This document shows positions 38,003-48,111 of a stretch of 64,000 nt of DNA, piece after piece. Numbering within the stretch: the stretch's first letter is position 1; every line of letters starts with the position of its first letter. Origin of the DNA: Rhizobiaceae bacterium (lineage in GTDB: Bacteria > Pseudomonadota > Alphaproteobacteria > Rhizobiales > Rhizobiaceae); contig JAHBYV010000007.1 of assembly GCA_019635795.1 (NCBI GenBank), positions 1 through 64,000 on the forward strand, in the 5' to 3' direction. A model generated the notes under the pieces. It was not told the DNA's origin, did not search any database, and was given only the letters and a program-made list of their open reading frames with translations. The position numbers and the translations under genes were made by a program.

Positions 38003-38368
38003 ATGAGCACTCTTTTGAGTTCCTATCTGCCGATCATCATTTTCCTGGGCGTTGCCCTGGTGGTTGGCCTTGCCCTGATTGTAGCGCCGTTCCTGGTTGC
38101 GTATCGTAACCCGGACCCGGAAAAGCTCTCGGCATACGAATGCGGTTTCAACTCGTTCGATGATGCGCGCATGAAGTTTGATGTGCGTTTTTATCTTGTG
38201 TCGATTCTCTTTATTATCTTCGACCTTGAGGTTGCGTTCCTGTTTCCGTGGGCTGTCTCGTTCGGGGAAATCGGGATGCTGGGTTTCTGGTCCATGATGG
38301 TGTTTCTTGCTGTGCTGACCATCGGCTTTGTTTATGAGTGGAAGAAAGGCGCGCTGGAATGGGATTGA
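38003..38368 (+). CDS. nuoA: NADH-quinone oxidoreductase subunit A
   Basis: This 121-residue inner membrane subunit has three transmembrane helices. The family loop [17 protein letters not shown] precedes [18 protein letters not shown], helix 2 with its conserved acidic residues. The loop is the part that moves at the quinone site in complex I. ATG 38003 gives the normal length. It opens the nuo operon and overlaps nuoB by ten bases. Confidence 0.96.
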   Translation: MSTLLSSYLPIIIFLGVALVVGLALIVAPFLVAYRNPDPEKLSAYECGFNSFDDARMKFDVRFYLVSILFIIFDLEVAFLFPWAVSFGEIGMLGFWSMMVFLAVLTIGFVYEWKKGALEWD

Positions 38369-38940
38369 ACGATAATTCCGGCACTCTGATATCGCCGAAG
38401 CCCAAAGGCATTATCGATCCGCGCACCGGCAAGCCGGTGGGTTCTGATGATGTGTTTTTCGGGGAGTTGAACAACGAGCTTTCCGACAAGGGCTTTATAG
38501 TTACCTCGTCGGAAGCGCTGATAACTTGGGCGCGCACAGGCTCCCTGATGTGGATGACATTCGGCCTCGCATGTTGCGCGGTTGAGATGATGCACATCTC
38601 GATGCCGCGCTATGATGCTGAGAGATTTGGCATTGCGCCACGTGCTTCGCCCCGCCAGTCAGATGTGATGATCGTTGCTGGTACGCTGACGAACAAGATG
38701 GCACCTGCCTTGCGCAAGGTTTACGACCAGATGCCCGAGCCGCGCTATGTGATCTCGATGGGGTCGTGCGCCAATGGTGGTGGTTATTATCACTATTCCT
38801 ATTCGGTGGTGCGTGGCTGCGACCGCGTTGTGCCAGTTGATATTTATGTGCCCGGCTGCCCGCCAACGGCAGAAGCGCTGTTGTACGGAATTCTTCTGCT
38901 TCAGAAGAAGATTCGCCGTACCGGAACAATTGAGCGGTGA
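38359..38940 (+). CDS. nuoB: NADH-quinone oxidoreductase subunit B
   Basis: This peripheral-arm subunit (193 aa) carries the terminal 4Fe-4S cluster N2 that reduces quinone. Cluster ligands are [21 protein letters not shown] and the final YVPGCPP Cys. The ATG at 38359 lies inside the nuoA end, ten bases overlapping, which gives tight coupling. N-terminal 35 residues are a variable extension typical of alphaproteobacteria. Confidence 0.97.
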   Translation: MGLNDNSGTLISPKPKGIIDPRTGKPVGSDDVFFGELNNELSDKGFIVTSSEALITWARTGSLMWMTFGLACCAVEMMHISMPRYDAERFGIAPRASPRQSDVMIVAGTLTNKMAPALRKVYDQMPEPRYVISMGSCANGGGYYHYSYSVVRGCDRVVPVDIYVPGCPPTAEALLYGILLLQKKIRRTGTIER

Positions 38941-38949
38941 GGCGGAACA

Positions 38950-39555
38950 ATGAGTGAAGCACTCAACGATCTGGCAGCATATCTGGGCGAGAAGCTTCCT
39001 GGAAAAATCTCGGAAGCCAGCATTGCGTATGGCGAGCTCACTGTTTCAGTGGAGCCTGAGAATATTATTCCAGTGCTGTCATTTTTGCGCAGCGATGTGC
39101 AGTGTGAGTTTATATCGTTCATAGATATTTGCGGCGCGGACTATCCTTCCCGGGAAAAGCGGTTCGACGTTGTCTATCACTTGCTTTCGCCGCGTCAGAA
39201 TATGCGCATCAGGGTGAAGTTGCAGGCGGACGAGAACACCCTTGTGCCTTCTGCTACCGGTGTATTTCCGGGCGCGGAATGGTTTGAACGTGAAGCCTAT
39301 GATTTGTATGGCATCCTGTTCTCAGGCCATCCGGACCTTCGCAGAATTTTGACCGACTATGGTTTTGAAGGTCATCCGCTGCGTAAGGATTTCCCGACGA
39401 CCGGCTTTGTGGAAGTGCGCTATGATGACGAGGTCAAGCGCGTCGTTTACGAGCCAGTTGAACTCAAGCAGGAATTCCGCAACTTCGATTTTCTATCGCC
39501 TTGGGAGGGTACGGACTACGTGCTTCCCGGTGATGAAAAAGCCAAGACGAATTGA
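38950..39555 (+). CDS. nuoC: NADH-quinone oxidoreductase subunit C
   Basis: This is the 201-residue 30-kDa subunit of the peripheral arm, here separate from NuoD (fused in E. coli). The family signature [19 protein letters not shown] lies near residue 115, followed by GHPLRKDFP. It packs against NuoD near the quinone channel and binds no cofactor. Nine bases separate it from nuoB; AGGCGGAAC is the ribosome site. Confidence 0.96.
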   Translation: MSEALNDLAAYLGEKLPGKISEASIAYGELTVSVEPENIIPVLSFLRSDVQCEFISFIDICGADYPSREKRFDVVYHLLSPRQNMRIRVKLQADENTLVPSATGVFPGAEWFEREAYDLYGILFSGHPDLRRILTDYGFEGHPLRKDFPTTGFVEVRYDDEVKRVVYEPVELKQEFRNFDFLSPWEGTDYVLPGDEKAKTN

Positions 39556-39563
39556 GGCGCCTG

Positions 39564-40754
39564 ATGGCTGAAACCTCTGTCCGCAATTTTAATATCAACT
39601 TTGGCCCGCAGCACCCGGCGGCGCACGGCGTTCTGCGTCTTGTGCTGGAGCTGGATGGCGAGGTTGTTGATCGCGTCGATCCGCATATCGGTCTGCTGCA
39701 TCGAGGCACCGAAAAGCTGATCGAGACAAAGACCTATCTTCAGGCGGTGCCATATTTCGATCGGCTCGATTACGTCGCGCCGATGAATCAGGAGCACGCC
39801 TTTGCTCTCGCGGTGGAGCGATTGCTGGGCATTGAAGTGCCCATGCGCGGGCAGTTGATCCGCGTTCTGTATTCGGAAATCGGGCGCATCCTGAACCATT
39901 TGCTGAACGTCACGACACAGGCGATGGACGTTGGTGCTCTGACGCCGCCGCTGTGGGGTTTCGAGGAACGCGAAAAGCTCATGGTATTCTATGAGCGGGC
40001 GTGCGGTGCGCGCATGCATGCTGCCTATTTCCGTCCCGGCGGTGTTCATCAGGACCTGCCTCAAAAGCTGATTGAAGACATTGGAAACTGGATTGATCCG
40101 TTCTTCAACACTCTGAACAATCTCGACGATCTCATAACGCCGAACCGTATTTTCAAGCAGCGCAACGTCGATATCGGCGTGGTAACGCTGGAAGATGCTT
40201 GGGCATGGGGTTTCTCAGGTGTGATGGTTCGCGGTTCTGGCGCTGCGTGGGATTTGCGCAAGAGTCAGCCGTATGAGTGCTATTCCGAGATGGAATTCGA
40301 CATACCAATCGGCAAGAATGGCGATTGCTATGATCGGTATCTGATCCGCATGGAAGAAATGCGCCAGTCGGCACGCATCATGCGCCAGTGCGTTGATCGG
40401 CTGCTGGGTAAGGAATCCACCGGACCGGTTTCGAACATGGATGGCAAGGTCGTTCCGCCAAAGCGGGGCGAAATGAAGCGCTCAATGGAAGCGCTGATCC
40501 ATCATTTCAAGTTGTACACTGAGGGCTATCACGTCCCTGCTGGCGAAGTTTACGCCGCCGTTGAAGCGCCAAAGGGCGAATTCGGTGTCTATCTGGTGTC
40601 GGACGGAACAAACAAGCCTTATCGCTGCAAGTTGCGTGCGCCGGGTTTTGCGCATCTTCAAGCAATGGATTTCTTGTGCCGCGGGCACATGCTTGCCGAT
40701 GTTTCTGCCATTCTTGGCTCCCTCGACATCGTGTTTGGTGAGGTCGATCGTTAA
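39564..40754 (+). CDS. nuoD: NADH-quinone oxidoreductase subunit D
   Basis: This 49-kDa subunit (396 aa) forms the quinone-reduction site with NuoB. It shows [14 protein letters not shown] with the quinone-site His, the Tyr further on (PYFDRLDYV), and the C-terminal FGEVDR. The fold is that of the [NiFe]-hydrogenase large subunit without metal Cys. ATG 39564 (MAETSVRNF) is eight bases behind nuoC. Its last base is shared with the nuoE start (TAATG). Confidence 0.97.
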   Translation: MAETSVRNFNINFGPQHPAAHGVLRLVLELDGEVVDRVDPHIGLLHRGTEKLIETKTYLQAVPYFDRLDYVAPMNQEHAFALAVERLLGIEVPMRGQLIRVLYSEIGRILNHLLNVTTQAMDVGALTPPLWGFEEREKLMVFYERACGARMHAAYFRPGGVHQDLPQKLIEDIGNWIDPFFNTLNNLDDLITPNRIFKQRNVDIGVVTLEDAWAWGFSGVMVRGSGAAWDLRKSQPYECYSEMEFDIPIGKNGDCYDRYLIRMEEMRQSARIMRQCVDRLLGKESTGPVSNMDGKVVPPKRGEMKRSMEALIHHFKLYTEGYHVPAGEVYAAVEAPKGEFGVYLVSDGTNKPYRCKLRAPGFAHLQAMDFLCRGHMLADVSAILGSLDIVFGEVDR

Positions 40755-41449
40755 TGTCTGTCCGTCGTCTCGCAGAACCAGCGCTTCAGCCACCGGCATT
40801 CGCTTTCAACAAGGCAATGGCCGAGCAGGCAAAGACCTGGATCAAGAAATATCCAAAAGGTCGCGAGCAATCGGCGGTCATTCCGCTGTTGATGCTGGCG
40901 CAGGAGCAGGAAGGTTGGGTCACGCGTGCTGCCATTGAGCATGTGGCCGACACGCTTGGAATGCCTTACATCCGTGTTTTGGAAGTCGCGACATTCTACA
41001 CGCAGTTTCAGCTGAAGCCGGTCGGAACCCGTGCACATATTCAGGTGTGCGGAACAACGCCTTGCATGTTGCGTGGTGCCGAAGAGCTGAAGGAAGTTTG
41101 CCGCAATAAAATCCATCACGAGCAGTTTCACACAAACGAAGACGGGACCTTGTCCTGGGAAGAAGTGGAATGCCTGGGTGCCTGTGTAAATGCGCCTATG
41201 GTGATGATTTTCAAAGACACGTATGAAGATCTTACGCCTGAGCGTCTGGCGGAAATCATTGACGAATTTGAAGCCGGCAGAGGGGCTGCAGTACCAACCG
41301 GTCCGCAAACTGAACGCTGGTTTTCAGCACCCGCATCGGGCTTTACGTCACTTGCAGATGAACAGTCGGTGACAAAAGTCGCTTCTGGCAAGGCCAAGGC
41401 AAAAGCCAGGACGCCTTCTGACAGCGCATCCAGTAAAAAGACGGTTTGA
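40754..41449 (+). CDS. nuoE: NADH-quinone oxidoreductase subunit E
   Basis: This 24-kDa subunit (231 aa) holds the [2Fe-2S] cluster N1a with ligands in CGTTPC and CLGAC, and works with NuoF at the NADH site. The thioredoxin-like domain ends near residue 175. A low-complexity Ala/Lys/Ser-rich tail of about 50 residues (SGKAKAKARTPS) follows. In many rhizobia, as I recall, NuoE has a longer tail ending in a helix-hairpin-helix domain; here that domain seems to be a separate gene after nuoF. Confidence 0.95.
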   Translation: MSVRRLAEPALQPPAFAFNKAMAEQAKTWIKKYPKGREQSAVIPLLMLAQEQEGWVTRAAIEHVADTLGMPYIRVLEVATFYTQFQLKPVGTRAHIQVCGTTPCMLRGAEELKEVCRNKIHHEQFHTNEDGTLSWEEVECLGACVNAPMVMIFKDTYEDLTPERLAEIIDEFEAGRGAAVPTGPQTERWFSAPASGFTSLADEQSVTKVASGKAKAKARTPSDSASSKKTV

Positions 41450-41459
41450 GGTGTGAGCG

Positions 41460-42764
41460 ATGCTAGCTGACAAAGACCGAATTTTCACCAATATCTACGG
41501 ACGCTTCGACCGATCGCTGTCCGGCGCTATGTCGCGCGGTTGCTGGGATGGCACTGCCGGCATCATCGAGAAGGGCCGTGAGTGGATCATTAATGAGATG
41601 AAGGCCTCGGGCCTCCGCGGTCGCGGGGGAGCGGGTTTCCCAACTGGTCTCAAATGGTCTTTCATGCCGAAGGTGAGTGACGGCAGGCCTTCCTATCTTG
41701 TAGTGAATGCCGACGAATCCGAACCCGGAACCTGCAAGGATCGCGAAATACTGCGCCATGATCCACACACGCTGGTGGAAGGGTGTCTGCTGGCCGGTTT
41801 CGCAATGGGCGCAATCGCTGCGTATATTTATGTACGTGGTGAGTTCATTCGCGAGCGCGAAGCGTTGCAGCGCGCCATTGATGAGGCTTATGAAGCCAAG
41901 CTGATCGGCAAGAACAACAAGAACGGCTACGATTTCGACATTTATGTCCACCACGGTGCGGGTGCGTATATCTGCGGTGAAGAAACGGCGCTTCTGGAAA
42001 GCCTCGAGGGCAAGAAGGGTCAGCCACGGCTCAAGCCGCCATTCCCTGCCAATATGGGTCTCTATGGTTGCCCCACTACGGTGAACAACGTTGAATCGAT
42101 TGCGGTTGCGCCAACGATATTGCGGCGCGGCGCGGCATGGTTTTCCTCAATTGGTCGTCCAAACAATGTTGGAACCAAGCTTTTCATGCTTGTCGGCCAC
42201 GTGAACACACCATGCGTTGTCGAAGAGGCAATGGGCATAACCTTCCGCGAGCTGGTGGAAAAGCATGGCGGCGGGATTCGCGGTGGATGGGACAACCTTC
42301 TCGCTGTAATTCCGGGCGGCGCTTCATGTCCGGTTGTTAAGGCTGAAGACATCATCGATTGTCCGATGGATTTTGACGGTTTGCGTGACCGCAAATCATC
42401 ATTTGGCACCGCTGCCGTTATCGTGATGGACAAGTCCACCGATATTGTGAAAGCGATTGCCAGATTATCCTACTTCTTCAAGCATGAAAGCTGTGGCCAA
42501 TGTACGCCGTGCCGCGAAGGCACTGGCTGGATGTGGCGCGTCATGGAGCGACTGGTGCGCGGTGAAGCGCAAAAGCGTGAAATTGACATGCTGCTTGATG
42601 TAACGAAGCAGGTCGAAGGGCATACGATTTGTGCGCTCGGCGATGCTGCAGCTTGGCCGATTCAGGGGCTTATCAGGAATTTCCGCCCCGAGATCGAGCG
42701 CAGAATCGACGAATTTTCTCGCAACGCGCGCAGGGTTGAACCTGTGTTGGCTGCGGCAGAATAG
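41460..42764 (+). CDS. nuoF: NADH-quinone oxidoreductase subunit F
   Basis: This 51-kDa subunit (434 aa) binds NADH, FMN and the 4Fe-4S cluster N3. The Gly-rich NADH/FMN loop is [13 protein letters not shown] near residue 60, [13 protein letters not shown] follows, and the cluster motif [12 protein letters not shown] is near residue 343. It is the electron entry point of complex I. Normal length. The next gene, an accessory helix-hairpin-helix protein, starts 14 bases on. Confidence 0.97.
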   Translation: MLADKDRIFTNIYGRFDRSLSGAMSRGCWDGTAGIIEKGREWIINEMKASGLRGRGGAGFPTGLKWSFMPKVSDGRPSYLVVNADESEPGTCKDREILRHDPHTLVEGCLLAGFAMGAIAAYIYVRGEFIREREALQRAIDEAYEAKLIGKNNKNGYDFDIYVHHGAGAYICGEETALLESLEGKKGQPRLKPPFPANMGLYGCPTTVNNVESIAVAPTILRRGAAWFSSIGRPNNVGTKLFMLVGHVNTPCVVEEAMGITFRELVEKHGGGIRGGWDNLLAVIPGGASCPVVKAEDIIDCPMDFDGLRDRKSSFGTAAVIVMDKSTDIVKAIARLSYFFKHESCGQCTPCREGTGWMWRVMERLVRGEAQKREIDMLLDVTKQVEGHTICALGDAAAWPIQGLIRNFRPEIERRIDEFSRNARRVEPVLAAAE

Positions 42765-42778
42765 GAGACGATGCAGCC

Positions 42779-43342
42779 GTGACGACGCCCGGGCTACACA
42801 AAGACAGGCAGGTTGAGCAGCCTCACATGGCAGACGCTCTTGTGGCCGCTGCTGCTTTGGGCTTTGCCGTCACGAACCGCGCAATGGAAGTTTGGGTTGG
42901 TGCGCTATCTGGTTGGGCGCGCGCCTCAAGAGAGCTGTTAGGGCAGCAGCCAGATCCGGTGCGTCTTGCAAAGAGTGTCCGGGAACCCCTTACGAGAGCG
43001 TCCAAGTCAAAGAAGACACGCGTTTCGTCCGGGGGCCGCAACGCTGGTGTCTACACGCAGCTCGTTTCCATGACCAGAGGAAGCAAACCGACATCGGTGC
43101 CGCGCCCTGAGATTGTTGATGATCTGAAGAAGATCAGCGGTGTTGGGCCTAAGTTGGAACAGGTCCTGAACGGGTTCGGGATCTGGAACTATGATCAGAT
43201 TGCGAGCTGGTCTGAGGTCGAGGCTCAGTGGATAGACGATGCGCTCGGCCTTGGCGGACGTGTCGGAAATGATAATTGGCTTGGGCAGGCTAAAGGTCTC
43301 GCTCAGGCAAAAATGCAGAAGAACGGTGTCACGCCGGGTTGA
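42779..43342 (+). CDS. Helix-hairpin-helix protein encoded between nuoF and nuoG
   Basis: This 187-residue protein is no known complex I core subunit. Residues 15-55 or so form a hydrophobic/amphipathic helical stretch (ADALVAAAALGFAVTNR). From about residue 113, DDLKKISGVGPKLEQVLNGFG is the start of a helix-hairpin-helix/DUF4332-like domain, continuing DQIASW and GNDNWLGQAKGLA. That domain also occurs, from memory, fused to the C-terminus of NuoE in other Rhizobiales. GTG 42779 is preceded by AGGAGA at 10 bases; an ATG at 42827 is the alternative. Position inside the operon implies a complex I-related role, perhaps assembly, which is inference. Confidence 0.75.
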   Translation: MTTPGLHKDRQVEQPHMADALVAAAALGFAVTNRAMEVWVGALSGWARASRELLGQQPDPVRLAKSVREPLTRASKSKKTRVSSGGRNAGVYTQLVSMTRGSKPTSVPRPEIVDDLKKISGVGPKLEQVLNGFGIWNYDQIASWSEVEAQWIDDALGLGGRVGNDNWLGQAKGLAQAKMQKNGVTPG

Positions 43343-43381
43343 CCAGTGTGACGGATGCGGCAAGCCGCAAGGGTATGACGA

Positions 43382-45463
43382 ATGGCTAAGATCAAGGTCG
43401 ACGGCAAAGAGATCGAGGTCCCGGACCACTACACGCTGCTTCAGGCGGCGGAAGAGGCTGGTGCTGAGGTTCCGCGCTTCTGTTTTCATGAGCGGCTGTC
43501 GATTGCGGGCAACTGCCGTATGTGCCTCGTTGAGGTGAAGGGTGGGCCACCCAAGCCCGCCGCTTCATGCGCCATGGGGGTGCGCGATTTGCGCCCTGGG
43601 CCGAATGGTGAGGCGCCAGAAATCTTCACAAATACGCCGATGGTGAAAAAGGCGCGCGAAGGGGTGATGGAGTTTCTGCTCATCAACCACCCCCTCGATT
43701 GCCCCATCTGCGATCAGGGTGGCGAGTGTGATCTGCAGGATCAGGCGATGGCCTTCGGCGTCGATTCTTCGCGGTACAAGGAAAACAAGCGCGCGGTTGA
43801 GGACAAATATATCGGTCCGCTGGTGAAAACCGTTATGACCCGCTGCATCCACTGCACACGCTGCGTTCGCTTTACGACCGAGGTTGCCGGAATTTCCGAG
43901 CTTGGCCTGATTGGACGTGGCGAAGATGCGGAAATCACGACCTATCTTGAACAGGCAATGACGTCTGAGTTGCAGGGCAATGTGATCGATTTGTGCCCTG
44001 TTGGCGCGTTGACCTCTCGTCCCTATGCTTTCAATGCGCGTCCGTGGGAGCTGAACAAAACAGAATCCATCGACGTTATGGATGCTGTCGGCTCGGCAAT
44101 TCGTGTCGACACGCGCGGTCGCGAAGTTATGCGCATCATGCCGCGTGTGAACGAACAGGTGAATGAAGAGTGGATTTCTGACAAAACGCGCTTCATCTGG
44201 GATGGATTGCGGACGCAGCGTCTGGATCGCCCCTATGTTCGCAAGGATGGAAAGCTGCGGGCAGCAACGTGGCCTGAGGCATTTGCAGCCATCAAGGAGG
44301 CGGTCGGGAGGACCGCACCGGAGAAGATCGGTGCTGTCGCCGGCGATCTTGCAAGTGTCGAAGAGATGTTCGCGCTTAAGTCGCTTCTTGCTTCGCTTGG
44401 GTCGTCGAATGTCGATTGTCGGCAGGACGGAACGGCACTCCATACCTCGCATGGACGTGCAAGCTATATTTTCAACCCGACGATTGAAGGCATCGAAAGA
44501 GCCGATGCCGTTCTCATTATCGGGGCGAATCCCCGCTTTGAGGCGTCAGTTCTGAACGCCCGTATTCGCAAGCGCTGGAGACATGGTGACCTGCCTGTCG
44601 GAGTTATCGGTGAAGTCGGCGATCTGCGGTATGGCTACGACCAGCTAGGTTCAGGCACCGAATCTTTGAAAGACCTGGCTGAAGGAAATGGCAAGTTCTT
44701 CAATGTTCTCAAGAAGGCCAAGAACCCGCTCATCATTGTGGGGCAGGGTGCGTTGTCGCGTGGCGACGGTGCCGCTGTTCTGGGACAGGCGGCCAAGCTG
44801 GCTGTTGCCGTCGGAGCGGTGAATTCAGAATGGAACGGCTTTGCGGTTCTTCATACCGCGGCTGCTCGTGTTGGCGGACTGGATATCGGCTTTGTCCCCG
44901 CCAGCCCGAAGACATCGGTTCTGAATGTGCTCGCGAACAGCGAACTGCTTTTTCTCCTGGGTGCTGATGAGTTCGACCTGAAGCAAGCCGGTTCGGCATT
45001 CGTCGTCTATATCGGTACGCATGGCGATGCCGGTGCGCACCGCGCTGATGTTATATTGCCGGGTTCGACTTATACCGAGAAATCAGCCACTTACGTCAAC
45101 ACGGAAGGTCGGGTGCAGCAAACCAGCCGGGCTGCTTTCGCCCCCGGCCAGGCAAAGGAAGACTGGGCGATCATCCGGGCATTGTCAGATGTGCTTGGTC
45201 ACAAATTGCCGTTTGACTCTCTTGGTCAGTTGCGTTCGGCCATTTACGCGCAGCACCCTCATCTTGCGACGCTGGATCATATCGAGGCTGGAAACATTGC
45301 GGATATTGATCGTGTGGCGAAGCTGGGTGGGGCATTGCTCAAGCAAGCTTTCGTATCCCCGATCGGAGATTTCTATTTGACTAACCCGATTGCCCGGGCC
45401 TCCGCAGTAATGGCCGAGTGCTCGGCACTTGCGCGCAATGGTTTCAGTCAGGCGGCGGAGTAA
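43382..45463 (+). CDS. nuoG: NADH-quinone oxidoreductase subunit G
   Basis: This 75-kDa subunit (693 aa) carries the [2Fe-2S] cluster N1b ([16 protein letters not shown]), 4Fe-4S clusters N4/N5 ([24 protein letters not shown]) and a molybdopterin-oxidoreductase-like C-terminal domain without cofactor. The four-Cys N7 motif of E. coli is not evident, as usual in alphaproteobacteria. It is the first electron-transfer relay after NuoE/F. Separated from the preceding gene by 39 bases. Confidence 0.96.
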   Translation: MAKIKVDGKEIEVPDHYTLLQAAEEAGAEVPRFCFHERLSIAGNCRMCLVEVKGGPPKPAASCAMGVRDLRPGPNGEAPEIFTNTPMVKKAREGVMEFLLINHPLDCPICDQGGECDLQDQAMAFGVDSSRYKENKRAVEDKYIGPLVKTVMTRCIHCTRCVRFTTEVAGISELGLIGRGEDAEITTYLEQAMTSELQGNVIDLCPVGALTSRPYAFNARPWELNKTESIDVMDAVGSAIRVDTRGREVMRIMPRVNEQVNEEWISDKTRFIWDGLRTQRLDRPYVRKDGKLRAATWPEAFAAIKEAVGRTAPEKIGAVAGDLASVEEMFALKSLLASLGSSNVDCRQDGTALHTSHGRASYIFNPTIEGIERADAVLIIGANPRFEASVLNARIRKRWRHGDLPVGVIGEVGDLRYGYDQLGSGTESLKDLAEGNGKFFNVLKKAKNPLIIVGQGALSRGDGAAVLGQAAKLAVAVGAVNSEWNGFAVLHTAAARVGGLDIGFVPASPKTSVLNVLANSELLFLLGADEFDLKQAGSAFVVYIGTHGDAGAHRADVILPGSTYTEKSATYVNTEGRVQQTSRAAFAPGQAKEDWAIIRALSDVLGHKLPFDSLGQLRSAIYAQHPHLATLDHIEAGNIADIDRVAKLGGALLKQAFVSPIGDFYLTNPIARASAVMAECSALARNGFSQAAE

Positions 45464-45471
45464 GGCGTAAC

Positions 45472-46515
45472 ATGGATACCTTCTTCAGCTTTTATGTCCT
45501 TCCGGCGCTGCTGATTTTGCTGAAATCAGTTGTGCTGATCGTCGTCCTGTTGATCTTCGTTGCATATATTCTCTACGCTGATCGTAAAATTTGGGCTGCC
45601 GTTCAGTTGCGCAGAGGGCCGAACGTAGTTGGTCCGTGGGGCCTGTTGCAGGCGTTTGCCGACCTTCTGAAGTTTGTCTTCAAAGAGCCGGTTATTCCTT
45701 CCGGCGCAAATAAGGGCGTGTTTCTGTTGGCGCCACTGGTGTCGGCCGTTCTGGCAATCGCTGCATGGGCCGTCATCCCCGTTAACGAGGGATGGGCGAT
45801 AGCGAACATCAATGTCGGGATACTTTACGTTTTCGCCATCTCATCGCTTGAGGTGTATGGCGTGATCATGGGTGGCTGGGCATCAAATTCCAAATACCCA
45901 TTTCTTGGTGCGCTACGTTCTGCCGCGCAAATGGTTTCATACGAAGTTTCAATCGGCTTCGTTATCGTCACTGTTTTGTTGTGTGTCGGTTCGTTGAACC
46001 TGACAGACATTGTGCTTTCCCAGCGCGACGGTTTGGGTACTCACCTTGGATTGCCGAATACCTTGCTTGATTGGCATTGGCTTGGATTGTTTCCAATGTT
46101 CGTCATATTCTTCATTTCGGCGCTGGCCGAAACGAACCGTCCGCCTTTCGATCTGGTCGAAGCGGAGTCCGAGCTGGTTGCCGGCCATATGATTGAATAT
46201 TCGTCCACGCCGTTTCTGCTGTTCTTCCTCGGCGAATATGTCGCGATTGTGCTGATGTGCGCTCTGACGACGATCCTGTTCCTTGGCGGCTGGCTGCCAC
46301 CTTTCGATTTTGCGCCATTCACCTGGGTTCCGGGTGTAGTCTGGTTCATTCTCAAGGTCTGTCTGGTGTTCTTCATGTTTGCCATGGTGAAGGCATTCGT
46401 GCCTCGCTATCGGTATGACCAACTGATGCGCCTTGGGTGGAAGGTGTTCCTGCCCATTTCGCTGGCGATGGTCGTCATCACCGCCGCATTCCTCAAACTG
46501 ACGGGGCTTGCCTGA
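45472..46515 (+). CDS. nuoH: NADH-quinone oxidoreductase subunit H
   Basis: This 347-residue membrane subunit forms the quinone chamber and links both arms. It has eight or more helices and the loop [19 protein letters not shown], cut by the characteristic acid residues, plus [11 protein letters not shown] in the first loop. ATG 45472 is eight bases after nuoG and preceded by TAAGGCG. The last base overlaps the nuoI start. Confidence 0.96.
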   Translation: MDTFFSFYVLPALLILLKSVVLIVVLLIFVAYILYADRKIWAAVQLRRGPNVVGPWGLLQAFADLLKFVFKEPVIPSGANKGVFLLAPLVSAVLAIAAWAVIPVNEGWAIANINVGILYVFAISSLEVYGVIMGGWASNSKYPFLGALRSAAQMVSYEVSIGFVIVTVLLCVGSLNLTDIVLSQRDGLGTHLGLPNTLLDWHWLGLFPMFVIFFISALAETNRPPFDLVEAESELVAGHMIEYSSTPFLLFFLGEYVAIVLMCALTTILFLGGWLPPFDFAPFTWVPGVVWFILKVCLVFFMFAMVKAFVPRYRYDQLMRLGWKVFLPISLAMVVITAAFLKLTGLA

Positions 46516-47006
46516 TGTCCGCTTTGGCCCAAGCTGCAAAATCGCTTCTGCTGAAAGAATTCGTTGGCGCGTTCTTCTTGTCCATGCGTCAGTTCTTTGC
46601 GCCGAAAGCGACATTGAACTACCCGCATGAGAAGGGACCGGTGAGCCCGCGTTTTCGCGGCGAGCACGCGTTGCGCCGCTATCCAAACGGGGAAGAGCGC
46701 TGTATCGCCTGCAAATTGTGCGAAGCGATCTGCCCGGCGCAGGCTATAACCATTGAGGCTGGCCCGCGCCGAAACGACGGAACGCGTCGTACAGTCCGCT
46801 ACGACATTGATATGGTGAAGTGCATTTATTGCGGATTTTGTCAGGAAGCCTGCCCCGTCGATGCGATTGTTGAGGGGCCGAACTTTGAGTTCGCTACCGA
46901 AAGCCGCGAAGAACTCTATTACGACAAGGATCGCTTGCTTGCGAATGGAGACCGTTGGGAAAGGGAGATTGCCCGAAACATCTCAATGGATGCGCCGTAC
47001 AGGTAA
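46515..47006 (+). CDS. nuoI: NADH-quinone oxidoreductase subunit I
   Basis: This 163-residue subunit binds 4Fe-4S clusters N6a and N6b through two ferredoxin motifs, [12 protein letters not shown] and [12 protein letters not shown]. It lies at the base of the peripheral arm. The ATG overlaps the nuoH stop (TGATG). It is followed by the only large gap in the operon. Confidence 0.97.
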   Translation: MSALAQAAKSLLLKEFVGAFFLSMRQFFAPKATLNYPHEKGPVSPRFRGEHALRRYPNGEERCIACKLCEAICPAQAITIEAGPRRNDGTRRTVRYDIDMVKCIYCGFCQEACPVDAIVEGPNFEFATESREELYYDKDRLLANGDRWEREIARNISMDAPYR

Positions 47007-47169
47007 GTTGAACAGCTCCTGCTTTTTGGTGGGAGAGTTGAGAACAGGAATGGACGGACTCATTCGATCCGTCTAAAGAGCCACGTGATCTGAAAAGCCG
47101 AGAGGCTTGGAAATCAGGACGCGGTCGAGGGATAAGCCCTTGATCGTAAAAAGGAACCGGGGGAACCCA
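47007..47169 (+). promoter_or_regulatory. 163-base intercistronic region nuoI-nuoJ with two hairpins
   Basis: All other nuo gaps are below 40 bases; this one is 163. It holds a hairpin GACGGA (47053-47058) / TCCGTC (47068-47073) and a second AAGCC/GGCTT (47095-47099, 47104-47108) with a GAGA tetraloop. No T-run follows either, and no gene of credible size fits. It may be an internal promoter or an mRNA processing element. Confidence 0.45.
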
Positions 47170-47790
47170 ATGCTGAACGGATTAGAGGCGATCTTCTTCT
47201 ATCTTTTCGCCTTCATCGCGGTCGCGTCTGCGTTCATGGTCATATCGTCTCGCAACCCGGTTCATTCGGTGTTGTTTCTGATTTTGACGTTTTTTAACGC
47301 GGCTGCGCTGTTTCTCCTGACTGGCGCTGAGTTTCTCGCCATGATCCTGCTGGTTGTCTATGTTGGCGCGGTGGCGGTGCTGTTCCTGTTCGTGGTCATG
47401 ATGCTGGACGTCGATTTTGCTGAACTGAAGCAGGGCGCTCTTCAATACGCGCCAGTTGGCGCACTTGTTGGTATAATTCTGGCCGCTGAGCTTGTCGTGG
47501 TTACTGCTGGCTATGCATTCGTCCCAAAGTTGGGCGAAGCCGTTGCATTGCCAACGCCAGATGTTGCGACCCGCAACAACACGGCGGCGCTCGGCGATGT
47601 GCTCTATACGGACTATATTTTTTACTTCCAGATCGCCGGTCTTGTGCTGCTGGTTGCCATGATTGGCGCAATTGTTTTGACCTTGCGGCACAAGCCGGGC
47701 GTCAAGCGCCAGTCGATTTCGCAGCAGGTGGCGCGTACGCCGGAAACGGCGATTGAAATCAAGAAAGTCGAGACGGGTAAGGGTATCTGA
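47170..47790 (+). CDS. nuoJ: NADH-quinone oxidoreductase subunit J
   Basis: This is a 206-residue membrane subunit with five helices. The pi-bulge helix region is [23 protein letters not shown] in two parts (helix 3), which is involved in proton coupling. ATG 47170 is preceded by GGGGGAAC. A 63-base upstream extension without hydrophobicity was rejected. Followed at 2 bases by nuoK. Confidence 0.95.
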   Translation: MLNGLEAIFFYLFAFIAVASAFMVISSRNPVHSVLFLILTFFNAAALFLLTGAEFLAMILLVVYVGAVAVLFLFVVMMLDVDFAELKQGALQYAPVGALVGIILAAELVVVTAGYAFVPKLGEAVALPTPDVATRNNTAALGDVLYTDYIFYFQIAGLVLLVAMIGAIVLTLRHKPGVKRQSISQQVARTPETAIEIKKVETGKGI

Positions 47791-47792
47791 TC

Positions 47793-48101
47793 ATGCAGGT
47801 CGGCATCTCACATTTTCTGGCCGTATCGGCAGTTCTGTTCACTCTGGGTGTGTTCGGTATCTTCCTGAACCGTAAGAACGTCATCGTTATCTTGATGTCG
47901 ATTGAACTCATCCTGCTTGCCGTGAACATTAACTTTGTAGCTTTTTCAGCGGCCCTCGGCGACCTCGTCGGCCAGGTGTTTGCGCTGTTTGTTTTGACGG
48001 TTGCAGCTGCGGAAGCGGCAATCGGACTTGCAATTCTGGTCGTCTTCTTCCGCAACCGCGGTTCTATCGCAGTTGAAGACGTGAATATGATGAAAGGCTG
48101 A
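47793..48101 (+). CDS. nuoK: NADH-quinone oxidoreductase subunit K
   Basis: This 102-residue, three-helix subunit (MrpC-like) has the two conserved membrane Glu residues, in [14 protein letters not shown] and [11 protein letters not shown]. It is part of the proton path between NuoJ and NuoN. Normal length; ribosome site is within the nuoJ end (GGGTATCTGATC). Confidence 0.97.
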   Translation: MQVGISHFLAVSAVLFTLGVFGIFLNRKNVIVILMSIELILLAVNINFVAFSAALGDLVGQVFALFVLTVAAAEAAIGLAILVVFFRNRGSIAVEDVNMMKG

Positions 48102-48111
48102 GCAGCGCGCC

